From Taxawa tesnikishii (nom. ined.) (Eukaryota; Ascomycota; Dothideomycetes; Dothideales), in the NCBI GenBank assembly GCA_030247885.1, contig JAPDRO010000025.1:310001-374000 (forward strand): DNA of 64,000 nt, in the 5' to 3' direction. Position 1 is the stretch's first letter. Each line of letters starts with the position of its first letter. A program made the translations under genes and the position numbers. The notes under the pieces are model-generated. The model was not told the DNA's origin, did not search any database, and saw only the letters and a program-made list of their open reading frames with translations. This document shows, piece by piece, positions 21,544 to 32,783 of the stretch.

Positions 21544-22128
21544 GGCTGCTATAAGAAGGGGAGGTATGATAGGAGCAAGATGAGATCGGTGGCGGACGCC
21601 AGACTGCTGGAGGGAGTTGGGGATGTTAGCGAACACAGCCGCAGACGGAGATTCTCAACGCTGCAGTTTGTATAGTTTTTGGCCTATAGCGAGTGGAGAG
21701 TCGATGGATCAAGACAGTAGGAGCAAATGGTGGTGTATAGTCAAGCTATTGGGATGCGGGAAGCAAGCATGCGATGACTTCATCCTCTTCGAACCTTATA
21801 CTCACGGGATTGAGAGAAGCAGAAGCAGGACAGCATTTACGCAGTTGTCGACTCATAAAAAGCCAAATTCATCAGGGCATCTGCCTGTCTTCAGTCATGA
21901 TGGGCATCCAGCTAGACGGACAGAGATGGCTAACCAAACCACATGGTGGTATTCTGTTCGCTCTATCGACTTTTTGCCTAGAGTGACATGAAGCCACGCG
22001 GGAATATACCAATGCAACGCTATGCTAAGCTCACAGCCCATACGAATCATGTCATCGTAAACCAGCCGGTAGTTCGATCGCTTCTTCTGTTCAACCCTAC
22101 CGGCACAATCTCACTTCCAACTGTCCGC

Positions 22129-25100
22129 CTAACGCTCCTTGTCCCTGCTCTCATCCTCAACACCCTTGAGCAAAGCAGCATAATCCTTCTTGACCCACTC
22201 CCAGTAATCCGCCCAAGCACCTCTCGTCTCACCACCACTGATCCCCTCATTCATCTTCTCGACCGCCAGACTGACCCTGACAACAGCGGTCTTCTGCTCA
22301 GCAATCTTCTCCAATTCCTGCTTGACGGCGTTATCCTTCGGCTTGAACGCCAAGACACCTCTGAAGACCTCCGCCAAGTCATTTTCGCGACGCTTGGTCT
22401 CCTCGGGTGCCATGGTGATCAGCTTGGACAACATGAGACAGCAGAGTATCTTGAGTTCGTGCTCGTCGGTGACGCCGGCGATGACGCGGTCGTAGAACTC
22501 GGGGACGTTGACACGGCTCCATGCTGTCTCGAGCAAGGAGTAGAGCGTCTCGTATGCGCTCTTTCGGAGTTCCAGGCCGTCGTCGACCTTGTGCTTGAAG
22601 GGGCCCATTTGGACTTCGCGAATCAACTCCTTTCTGACAACAGTTTCCTTGATGCACAGCGGAAGGAGGTTGGGCAGTTGTGGTAAGACGAGGTCGGGCT
22701 TGTTGTGGACGGCGGAGTTGAAGGTCGTCAGTGCCAAACGACGGTTGTCAAGATCAGTGTCCGAGAGCATAGTTGTGAGCATGGGAACGATGGAGTGCGA
22801 CAGGTGTACGTCGAAGCTGGGGTCAGTGTCACTGAACGTGTATCGCAAGGCTGAAATGACCATGCCGCGTGTGGCAGGGTTAGGGTCTGACAGGTAGGTC
22901 TAGGAATGGAAATTAGTCTGTATAGCCTACACCGACGTGGGTTATGGGGAGTCTTACCTGCAGCTGAGGGAGATATGCACCGGGATCGATAATAGCCAGT
23001 CTTCCAATACACTCAGCACCGACGACCTTGTTGTCCTCAGCCTGCGAGGCAGCAATGATATTGCCCCAGAGGGATTTCGAGTACTGAATGACAGCCGCCT
23101 CTGCAGTGGCATGTTGCAACAGCTCCTTGACGGAATGCAAGAGGAGATACTGTTGTTGCTTCTCCATCCTCTCGACAATTTGTGGCAGATACGTGGTGAC
23201 GTTTCCTGCCGCAGCCCTTCCGAGCGCGACAGCGGCCGCCAAAGGAACCTTTTCCGATTTGGCGGAGAAGTACTGCTCGAACAATGTCGGTTCGAGCGGG
23301 AATTTCGAACCCGTGCGCAGACCTGCTTCCCCAGAATGTACAAGGCAAGGCACTTGCGCTTGTCATCCGATGTCGTTTCCAGCTCCTTCTTGAAGTCGCT
23401 GAGCTTGACACCAACACTATCACCGCCAGCAACCAGCAAGGTGCCGATAACCTGGCCGACGAGCTCTGGGTTGCCGCCAACACCGACCTCTTGGAGCAGG
23501 GCTTGCATGAGAGGCTGACCAGCTCCTTTCTTCCCGATGGTCTCGATAGAGGTCAACAGCGCATCGAGCGCAGCTCCACCGACAGACGTCTTGACCACGA
23601 TACAGAATGCGCTGATGACGTCCGAGTTCAGCACTAACTGCGGCTTTTCCTTAGCGAGAGCCCCAAGGATGATCAACGCAGGACCGAGCATGTGCAGGTC
23701 GTTATCCTTCAGTAGTGGCAGCAGGTTTTGAACAAGCTGTGTAATGGTCTGGTCATCCAGACTTTCACGGCAAGCGGTGTTAAGAGTAAGCATCTTGAGC
23801 GCGCTTAAACTAGCACCGCGCAGCACTCTGCTGGCTTTGCGCAGCTGTGCACCCAGTTCTAGCGATACGTTCTGTACCCATTCAGGTCTGACTTCCTTCT
23901 TGTTCTGGGTCATGACTGCAATCGTGTCAACAGCTCGGACAGAAGCGATACGGGTAAGCTCGTTGCGCAGACGGTCTGCGATCAACTGAAGACCAGCGAA
24001 CCTGGCGTCCTGAGCGAGAAGTGAAGAGCCCTGCGTTCCGGAAGTTCGACCGATGAGCAGCCCCAGTGCTTGAACGGCCTTGCGGCGCACCTCGGTATCT
24101 GTATCACTAGCCGATATGCGCTCACCGATAACATCGTACAGCTGCTGAAGGTACGCTCCATTCTGCTGTTTGGACGCTGCGGAGCGAGGTGGCGTCAAAG
24201 CCTTGATGTAGACATCTATCGTTGAGAAGGCCTCGCTAGAAACTTTGCTGAACTTGTCCTGGGCGGCTGTGATGACAGCAGGGATGATTTTCGCTAGGTA
24301 AGGTTGAAGTACCTTTGAGGAATGCATTTCGGCAATGACGCGGAGAAGCTGAAGCGCTTCGATGCGCAGAGTGTTTGCTGTCACATTTGAACCGCCGATG
24401 GAGTTGGTGCTGGTCTGCAGAGCATCAATGACAGGCTCGACGATCTGGTCAGCACTCTCGGAGAGACCGCCACGCTGAGCAGTGACGAGGTCAGTGAGCA
24501 ACGACATAGCAGCTTGCTTGGACGGAAGTGTGCTTGACTTTAGAAGCTTGGCGGCTCCTCGTACAATCTCTGGGTTCATCTTTGCAAGGCTGATTTGAGG
24601 ACCGCTCTGGGGTGGCGGCGTGGCAGGCGAAGCGTATCCGTCAGCATTGATGAGACGGGCCTGTGCTTCGGATATGCTGGCACCACTACTTCCTCGTCTC
24701 CGCTTACGGCTTGTAGGTATGGTTATAGAACCTGATGAACCTCTCCGCAAGGTAGGTACTGTGGTGCTCTCGCCGGTTCGCTTGATGAGGAAGGCAAGCG
24801 TGGCCAGCACCTCAAGCCGCACACTCTCTTCTCGCTCCTTGAAGCGCGCAACAAGCGACGGTGCAACAGTGCTCCAGAGCGTGCCATCCTCGAGAAGGTC
24901 TGTAGTACCGCGCAGGCCAGCGATTGTGTAAAGGACCTTTGCTGCACAACGTCTGACTTTCCAGCTCACGTCGTCTTCGTCGTCAAAGCCCGTTTCTTCT
25001 TCGAAGTCTTCGTCACCTTCAAATTCGTCTTCCTCTTCGTCCTCTTGTGTTCCATCCATGTCATCGTCCTCGTCGGCATAGTTGGGATCGTACTTGAGGA

Positions 25101-26181
25101 AGCGCAAAGCAGCGCTAATGGTGTCCTTTGTGTACATTTGCATGTCTTGACTGCAAGAGGCCATGAAAGAATCCAGCGCAATGAGGGCCGCTTCTCTGAC
25201 CTCCTCGACTTGTGGGTCACGCGATTCATCAGACTCGGCCATGTCTTCCGCTTGTTGATCCAGCTCTTCTTGACTCAACGGCGCCAACACAAAGGGCGCG
25301 AGTGTCTTCAGGTACGGGCCAAACTTGCGAGGGGTCGATTTGGCCATGGAGCCATAGATTGTCAGATAGAGCCTGCGCTGCGCTGGAGTGAGATGCGGCT
25401 GGCGGAGCGTCTCAATTGAAATGGAGATGACCTTGCTTAGCAAGGCGTCCGAGAAGTAAGGTGCCAGGACTGACATGGCGCCAACAGCCTTCTTCTTCAT
25501 GATGGTGCTGCAACGGTCGCTGACGAGAACCTCCATTGTAATCTTCTGCAAGGCCTCAACTTCCGCATCTTGCAGCATAGGTCCAAAACAGCGTGCGACT
25601 TCTGTGAGGATGTCCAAAGCGTTGGTGTCCGAGCCAGTCTCCAGCTCGACCTGCAACATCCCCTTTGGAGGAGCGGGCAGGCTCTTGCCGCCCGGTGGTG
25701 GGAGGACGAGGTAGCCGACCAAGCGCGGTATGAGGGCCCGACTGATTGCGGAGTATGCTTCCTGAACCTTCGGACTCCTAGAGACGCCCTGTACCGGACG
25801 TGGAAGGGCAACAACCATAGCTCGAACAGCGAGAGCTGGGATAGATGTGTCCACCGAGTTGTCTGTCCGTAAATTTGAAATCTTATCGAAAGTAGGACAG
25901 AGGATGCTCTCAGGTGCTCTGTTGACAAAAGGACCCAGGCACTTGATTGCCATGTTCTGTATGTCGCCATTCTGGTCGTTCAGCGTCTTCAGCAGGCCCT
26001 CTACTACGCGTGCGCAGGTGGTGTAGTCGGATTGCAGAAAGGTGGGGTGTCCGACTTGCAGGATCTGGACAAGGTCGTTCAGATTCATGTACCTGATATC
26101 CGGATCGCTGTCATCCAGCTTTGGGAGCAGGAGCTGAACATGGTGAGAGGTGGGGTTCTGAGGAATGGCAGAGGATGCCAT
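22129..26181 (-). CDS. CAND1/TIP120 homologue, cullin-associated NEDD8-dissociated protein
   Basis: About 1,330 residues of HEAT repeats, near the ~1,230 of human CAND1. The N-terminus LLLPKLDDSDPDIRYMNLNDL and NDQNGDIQNMAIKCLGPFV match TIP120/CAND1. A very acidic insert (DEDDDMDGTQEDEEEDEFEG) sits about residue 360, as in the family, followed by SWKVRRCAAKVL. The C-terminal TIP120 region ends in KTAVVRVSLAVEKMNEGI. CAND1 wraps un-neddylated cullins and exchanges substrate receptors of SCF ligases. One 58-bp intron (22900-22957) lies near the 3' end. The frame is lost at C4 23329-23332 (coding GGGG): YILGKQ breaks, while one more G gives YILGEAGLRTGSKFPLEPTL, which continues correctly. With Dcn1 at 42.6 kb this is the second cullin regulator in the window. 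Confidence 0.9.
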
Positions 26182-26721
26182 GATGGGTAAGGTGCCGCCG
26201 AACGGTGAGCGGCGTCACTGCGTTTGTACGCTGGAGTGTGTTCGTTGTTGATTCTTCAATTGGAGAAGTGTTGGTCGAAAGAACGGAACTGTCGCACGCG
26301 TCTGCCTGCAGGTACAGCGTGCAATGAAGGTGGTAGTGAGAGAGGTTGACGGTTTGTATGTAGCTTTCTGAGGGCAGAGTGATTGTTCCGTCGAGGTACA
26401 TATGATAGCTAATTGGTAGAGCTCGACATAGCGCGTTTTGTGCCTAATGCGGGGTGTTCCGAGTTCACCGCCTTCGGGTGAATGTTGGATGCGAAGACAG
26501 AACCTCTGGCAGCGCCGACCATGCCAAAACTCTTGGGGGCCGAGTGATAGGTTCAATGACGTGAGGCAGGATCATGCACGAAGAGCTCCAACCACCGGTC
26601 TCCTGTTCTTTCCGAGGAACGACTGCACTGCACGCAAAGCTCGAGCAGCAACTCTCTCCACTCTCCACAATACCTTTCTGATCTCCCAATTGCCTCTATA
26701 CTAGCTTCGTAGAGCTCCAAT
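26182..26721. promoter_or_regulatory. Divergent promoter region of CAND1 and the mitochondrial repeat protein
   Basis: 540 bp shared by genes transcribed away from each other. An ACGCGT site (26296-26301), the sequence bound by MBF-type cell-cycle factors, lies 115 bp upstream of the CAND1 start. A single hexamer can occur by chance; use by the cell is inference. Confidence 0.35.
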
Positions 26722-28032
26722 ATGGTTCTTCCAAGACCTACGGCGCTGAGAAGCTTCGCGCCCGCCCGCTTCGCAAGAGCTACTCCAAAGACCACCTACC
26801 GCCGGACATGGCAGCGTTTTGCGACAACCAGCTCTCCAGTCGGTGGACACGGTCACGGTTCTTCTAGCAGCGATCTTCCATGGTACGCTCCATCCTCCCT
26901 AAAGCAATGCCGTGGACCAATGGCTTCTCCGTGGGCATCAGTGCGCATCTCCAGCAGCTGATGTAAAATAAAACGCGTCTCACCTGCCTCGTACCTGCAC
27001 ATCAGTCTTAATTGCACGCTATAGCGGAGGGTTCTCTAACGATGTCTACGAAACAGGATGCTTGGTGCCATCGCTGTCACACTCCCTAGCGTGTACTACC
27101 TCTGGCCCGCATCATCTCAAGGCCACGCCCACCACCCACCAATTCACGCCATCGACCCTTCTTCCGACGACTCATCCCACCAGGCTCAAAAGGGTGGTGT
27201 GTCTGCTGAGGATACTGAGGATACCGAGGAGCCCGAGCAAGCTCCATCCAAGGAGTCCGACGAGGCTGCTGCTGACGCCAACGCGGACAAGCCTGAGCAA
27301 GCTCCATCCGCCGACGCTGACAAGGCTGCCGAGGATGCCAACACTGAGGAGCCCGAGCAGGCCCCATCTGCGGATTCCGACCGGGCTGCTGCAAGTGCAA
27401 ACGACCCAGAGAAGGATTCGCAAAAGCCAGGCGACGGCAAGCCACAAGACATGAACCCAGACGAGCTGCCACCCCAATCTGGCAAGACACCTGACCTCGA
27501 GGCTGGCGAAAAGTTGAGCAAGAGGACCACCGATGGCAAAAACATGCCAGAGGGCAAGGGCGACGTCGAGGGCGTGCAGTTCAAGGGCCGCACCAACATG
27601 GGCGACTCTGACAACAAGATGCCAGACGAGCGCAAGATCGAGGATGATTCCAAGGGAGGAAAAAGAAGCGCATTGACAGTGGATACGGCAAGGACCTTGG
27701 TGAGGGTCCGGCCAAGAGAGAGGACGGCTCCGAGACGGTACGTATTGCGTTATTCTCAATAACTTACTGCTTGGCTAACTCGCGATCCACAGGCTGCCAC
27801 TGCATCTCCACCACAGAAGGATGACAAGGGTGATGTCACCACCAAGCAATATGGCCTGTCTACCACTGCTACTCGCCACTCCAAGGACATTGCTTCTGAC
27901 CCCAACAAGAGCAAGAAGGGTGAGGGCACTCCAGAGACGGCCAAGGCCATGGGTACCGTCAGCGTCAACAGGCCGACGCCGGAGCAGAACAGCGCAAAGC
28001 GCCAGCAGGGAGAGAACAGCGAGGGTCCTTAG
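26722..28032 (+). CDS. Putative mitochondrial single-pass protein with Glu/Ala tandem repeats
   Basis: Exon 1 (26722-26882) encodes an Arg-rich mitochondrial-type presequence (FAPARFARATPKTTYRRTWQ). A 174-bp intron joins it to exon 2 (27057-27737), which starts with one membrane segment (MLGAIAVTLPSVYYLWP). Residues ~100-165 hold three ~21-residue repeats around EEPEQAPS...DEAAADANA. A run of five A at 27660-27664 breaks the frame: DSKGGK|KKRIDSGYGKDLGEGPAK continues only with one more A. After an intron (27738-27792) exon 3 encodes KQYGLSTTATRHSKDIASDP and GEGTPETAKAMGTVSVNRPT, a tail that looks like a conserved ascomycete family with no known role. Location is inferred from the presequence; function is unknown. 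Confidence 0.65.
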
Positions 28033-28718
28033 ATCATTGCGCCCGGTTGAATCTCTAATCATCTGCGGAAGGGATTTGTGTGATCAAAAGGCGGCCAGTA
28101 GCTCATCTCTAAAACTTCAGAGCAGAGAACGCTTGGGCGGAGGAGAGTGTGGTGTACATATTGTATCACTAAGCGACTGTAAAGTGGTTCGTTTGAAAAG
28201 TCCACTTTCCTTCTGTCCTCTGTGTTCTCGGTCTGGTAGGAGGGCTCTTTCTACTCTGTGATTCCATAATCGTCATGGTTGCCTTTTTGGGAACGACGTA
28301 GGCTTGGCACGGATGCCTGCGAACTGATAAACGGGAGCACTCGGTTTCCCTCTGTTTCCTTTACGTCTTCCATTCACACCTTCACCACGCCGTGTCGCCG
28401 CTGCGCACCACCTCTAAAAAGATTGCACCTCGCATACCATCTTCTCTCTCACCGCACATCTGATCCACTACCTGTCGAAGTCGGCCATCACTTCCTCTCA
28501 CACAGTAAGTTGTAGTGCCTTCTCGTTCGTCACGCTCACAGTCCTCGAGTTAGCGCTCATGCGCATGGGATCGCCGGTTCCAAATTCGTCGAGCGCCTCG
28601 TGTACCATACATAACGTTTTGATGTGCGTACTGCCCGTGTGTTAATCCCGTGCATATATCGAATTGCGACCAGGAAGCGTGTTTGATGAGTACATTTCTA
28701 ACGTCTTTCAGGTCCCAG
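28033..28718. other. Intergenic upstream of the F-box-like gene
   Basis: No recognisable gene. A TTTCAG acceptor-like sequence ends at 28711, just before the ATG used for the next gene, so a 5' leader intron is possible. Confidence 0.4.
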
Positions 28719-30253
28719 ATGGAGCACCTCGACGTCCATGATATCAAAGCAGTCAACCGCGCGATATTCCGTTTTCTCGACCTGCCCGCCGAGATTCGCA
28801 ATGAGATATATCAGCTTCTCCTCGCTGCACCTTTCAATCACGACATCGCAGAAAATCCCGATTTCGAGCTTCACCCCACAGAGTCAGAGCCCATCCGAGA
28901 CGGTAACGTAGACTTCCAACCCTATGGCTTGCCAGGCACCATCCAAGGCGTCTGCGCGCGCCGCATGAGCTACAACAAGACCGTCCTCAAGCTTAACCGC
29001 CAAACCCATGGTGAGGCGATGGACGTTCTTAAAAAGACCGACAGTTACTGGTTGATTGTCTCCATCAACGTCGACAACTACTCTGCCAAGATGCGTGCTG
29101 CTGGATTTCCAGTTCTACTGCGCAACGACGGATCCAGCCTCACCAAGCCACTGGCCAGGTTCAACGTCTCTATCAATGATTACCCGACTCTTACCGGTCA
29201 ACAAGATACCTTCATCATCCACCCACAAGACCTCGCTATGCTTGCACGCGCACTATGGCTCACTCGCGGCAAGGAGGTGATGGACATCCATGTCGACTTT
29301 GTTGCCGACGCCGTGCGTGACGAGATGCTCAAGAAGCGAATTCACACCGTTATCGCCAACATGGGGTTCGTGAGTGGCATCCGCCATGCAGAGTTCAGAA
29401 GGATACCGGATGACGCAACTATCTCGAGCACATTGCAGGACAATGGTTTTCCCCATTGGCTAACGCGGCATTGATCTACGAGGAGGAAATGGAACGCCCA
29501 CCGTGCTCGATTGCCCTCATCATGAACGACCTCATTGGCAATGGACTCCCCGCCGTCAACCAAATCAGCAAGTATGGCAACTACACCTTTGCCGAAGGGA
29601 TTCTGCTGAATGGCATGGCTGTTGCAGTGGATTACTGTAAGCTTGCTAAGCGGGCCTGTCTTGCTGAGTTTCACGGTGCAGAGTTAAATCCATACGGCAA
29701 TCGGTTCGACGCTCCGTCCTTCATCCAGGAGTGTCGCACAACTGCCAGCACTCTTGCCATGGTCCGCTTCGAACTTGGCAAATACCAGCACGTCATCAAG
29801 CACTGTGCATACGTTCTCAATTGGGACTACATGCTGCGTATCAATTGTGCCACTATGCGAGCCCACTACTATCGTGGCCTCTCCTACTCAGCCCTCAAGA
29901 ACTACAAGAACGCTATCAGAGATCTGGACGATTCTCTGCAGTGGGAGATATCCATCGCCGCCCACCCTTGTCATTGTGAAGACTGCCGCTACCGTGGTCC
30001 CCTACGCGAGAAGGTGGACATGGGAGTTATGACCGGAACAGACTTCAAGGCCAACGTTCAGAAGGAGCTCGAAAAGATCCAGGCTCGTCTGGTGGATGCC
30101 ATGCCGACATCCTCCAATCCTATGGCAGACCTACGCAAACGTATTGCCAAAGAGAGAGAGGAAGCAGAGGCGGCGGCTAGGAAAGCTCATGAGGAGATGC
30201 TTGCTAACATGGCTTGCGGATTCGCTGGTGGAATCATATCCTTCGTTGGCTAG
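28719..30253 (+). CDS. F-box-like N-terminus joined to a TPR-like C-terminal region
   Basis: Two long open frames (28719-29474 and up to 30253) are one gene separated by one missing base at 29447-29454 (TTTTCCCC): reading QDNGF|SPLANAALIYEEEMERP restores continuity. Residues ~12-35 (FRFLDLPAEIRNEIYQLLL) resemble the F-box-like start of a large fungal family. The C-terminal half includes YYRGLSYSALKNYKNAIRDL, a good tetratricopeptide helix pair, a Cys/His cluster (HPCHCEDCRYRG) and a coiled coil (KRIAKEREEAEAAARKAHEE). It may be a substrate receptor for an SCF ligase. An alternative start is ATG 28686 in the same frame. About 510 residues; exact function unknown. Confidence 0.6.
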
Positions 30254-30814
30254 GTCTAATGTCCCCAACACTATCCGCCTGGCACTCGATATGCTTGCTG
30301 GGGTGCCGCTTTAGGACGACTTTGCTGGCACTTGATAGGCAAATGTACAATGGGCTGCTGATCGGGAAGGTCGGACGAGTTGATGCAGATGGACTGAGCG
30401 CCATCGATCGTCGTTTGCAGCAGTCGCCGAATCTTTCACTCGCAGCGGAGCGGTTGACTTGCACTTGCACATGGTTTCCATTGTTCAGAAAGCGTTGCTT
30501 TCACTGACTTGCTCATGCATCATGACCCAGATTGGGAAGGTCGAGCGAGCCAAGACACGGCTCCTTCGGGTTAGTGTCGACCGGACGAGGTTATACGGAA
30601 AACAAAACACAACACAGGATACCACATTCGTCCTTCATGCGTGCATTTTGGTGATGAAGTTCAAGAGGCTCGGCTTGGTTGCCTGATCTGTAAAAACGAT
30701 TGAGTATAACAGGCTTGATTCTGTCCTGTCTAAAGATCAGATCTGTTTTTGTTCCTATTCATCAAGAGTTCATTCCATCTATTCTTCCCATAACTGAAGT
30801 AACGTTCAACCAAG
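30254..30814. other. Intergenic before the monooxygenase
   Basis: No gene recognised. The final 60 bases are A/T-rich and end in CAACCAAG just before ATG 30815, a usual fungal start context. Confidence 0.4.
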
Positions 30815-32783
30815 ATGATGCTCACGGCAAGTCCACTCGATGTCTCACCTGCTCATCTTAAGAAACCTCAGAGTCGGATATCTACTTCCACTAAGCCCCA
30901 ATCTCCCAAAGACATTGCACAAGACTGGCTGGATCGCTTCTCAAACATCCTGAGCAATGGCGATTTCGTACGTCTCGCCGACGTCTTTCATGAGGACAGC
31001 TGGTGGCGGGATCATGTCGCACTGGACTGGGACCTTCGGACCATTCGCGGCATAGATAACATCTCATCATACCTCCGCACTCAGCAACCCAAAGCCCAGA
31101 TGACCTCACTCGCACTCGTAGATACAGGCAAATACGCCCCTTCCACAGCCTCTCCCATGGAAGGCCTGGAATGGGTCCAATCCATGTTCACATTCAAAAC
31201 CGCTTCAGGCAACGGCAAAGGCATGCTCCGGCTCGTACAGTCGGACAGTGGGACCTACAAAGCTCACATGCTATACACCGCCCTCCAAGACCTGCACGCG
31301 CACCCAGAAGCCGCGGGCGCACTCCGTCCGCACGGAGGCAAGAACTCACTCGAAGACGGAATCATCAAGGGGAACTGGTTCGAGCGACGGCAACGGCAGT
31401 TCGACTTCCTCGACTCGGAACCGCAGGTACTGGTGATCGGGGCCGGGCAAGCGGGCCTCAATATCGCCGCGCGGCTGCAGGCGCTCGGGGTCAACTGTCT
31501 CGTTGTGGATCGCAACAGGCGCATTGGCGATAACTGGAGGAATCGGTACCGCACGCTGGTCACGCACGATCCGGTCACGTACACGCATATGGCGTACCTG
31601 CCTTTCCCGCAGACGTGGCCGCTGTACACGCCCAAGGACAAGCTGGGGGATTGGTTCGAGGCGTACGCGAGCATGATGGAGCTGAATGTGTGGACCTCGA
31701 CGAGCGTCCTAGACGGGGAATACGACGACGACAAGCGCCTTTGGACGGTGCGGCTGGCACGCGAGGACGGCACAGAGCGGACACTGCACCCGAACCAGGT
31801 GGTGCTGGCGACAGGACACAGCGGGGAGCCTCTGATGCCGTCCTTTCCCGGCCAGGACGAGTTTCAGGGAACGCTGTACCACGGGAGCCAACACCGGGAC
31901 GCCAGCCACCAGCCTTCTGTCGCCGGAAAGCGAGTCGTGGTGGTCGGAACGGGCAACTCGGGCCATGACATCGCGCAGAACTTCTACGAGAACGGAGCGG
32001 ACGTGACTATGCTGCAGCGCCGCGGGACGTATGTTCTACAAGCCGAGAAAGGCGGACTGATGCTGCACGCGGGTACGTACGACGAGAGCGGCCCGCCGAC
32101 CGAGGATGCGGATGTCTACTCGCAGAGCCTGCCGATGCCGGTGCAGTTTGCGCTAGGCGTGGGGCTGACGGAAAAAATTGATGAGGCAGAGAGGGAGAAC
32201 ATCGAGGGTTTGAAGAGGGCGGGATTCAAGCTCGATTTTGGCGAGGATGGGAGCGGGTTGTTTAAGAAGTACATGACGAGGTGTGTTCGATCTGACATGC
32301 TATCAAACTGAGTGAACTTACTAATTTTGATGCAAGGGGCGGAGGATACTACATTGATGTAGGGGCATCCCAGCTCATTATCGATGGGAAGATCAAGGTC
32401 GTGCAAAGTCCGGATGGAATCAAGGAGTTCGAAAGGGATGGCTTGGTGCTGGCCGATGGCAGAAAATTGGTGGCCGATACTGTTGTGTTGGCGACGGGAT
32501 ACGATAATATGCGCACCAGTCTGCGGAAGATTTTGGGGGACAAGGTCGCTGATGGAGCGAAGGATGTGTGGGATGTGGACGGTGAAGGCGAGTTGAACGC
32601 GGTACGTGCGACCAGAAGAACTTTTAGTGAGGATTGCAAGACTGACATGCGTGGTAGATGTGGCGACCGAGTGGACATCCCAGACTCTGGTATATGGGCG
32701 GCAATCTGGCTCTGTGTAGGATTTATTCGAGGTTTCTGGCTTTACAGATCAAGGCCGTTGAGGAGGGTATCAACGACGTATGA
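30815..32783 (+). CDS. FAD/NADPH-dependent monooxygenase with NTF2-like N-terminal domain
   Basis: Complete gene, three exons (30815-32280, 32337-32601, 32658-32783) with 56-bp GT-AG introns and about 618 codons. Residues ~35-140 (DWLDRFSNILSNGDFVRLAD) form a SnoaL/NTF2-like domain. The FAD-binding motif is VLVIGAGQAGLNIAARL (~205-222); VVVVGTGNSGHDIAQNF (~373) is the NADPH fold; FQGTLYHGSQH matches the FxGxxxH signature of flavin monooxygenases; VVLATGHSGEP and VVLATGYDN are the two ATG-type strands. The end MWRPSGHPRLWYMGGNLALC is typical of this fungal FMO group, distantly similar to plant YUCCA enzymes. Substrate unknown; no metabolic cluster surrounds it. The frame is intact throughout. 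Confidence 0.85.
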
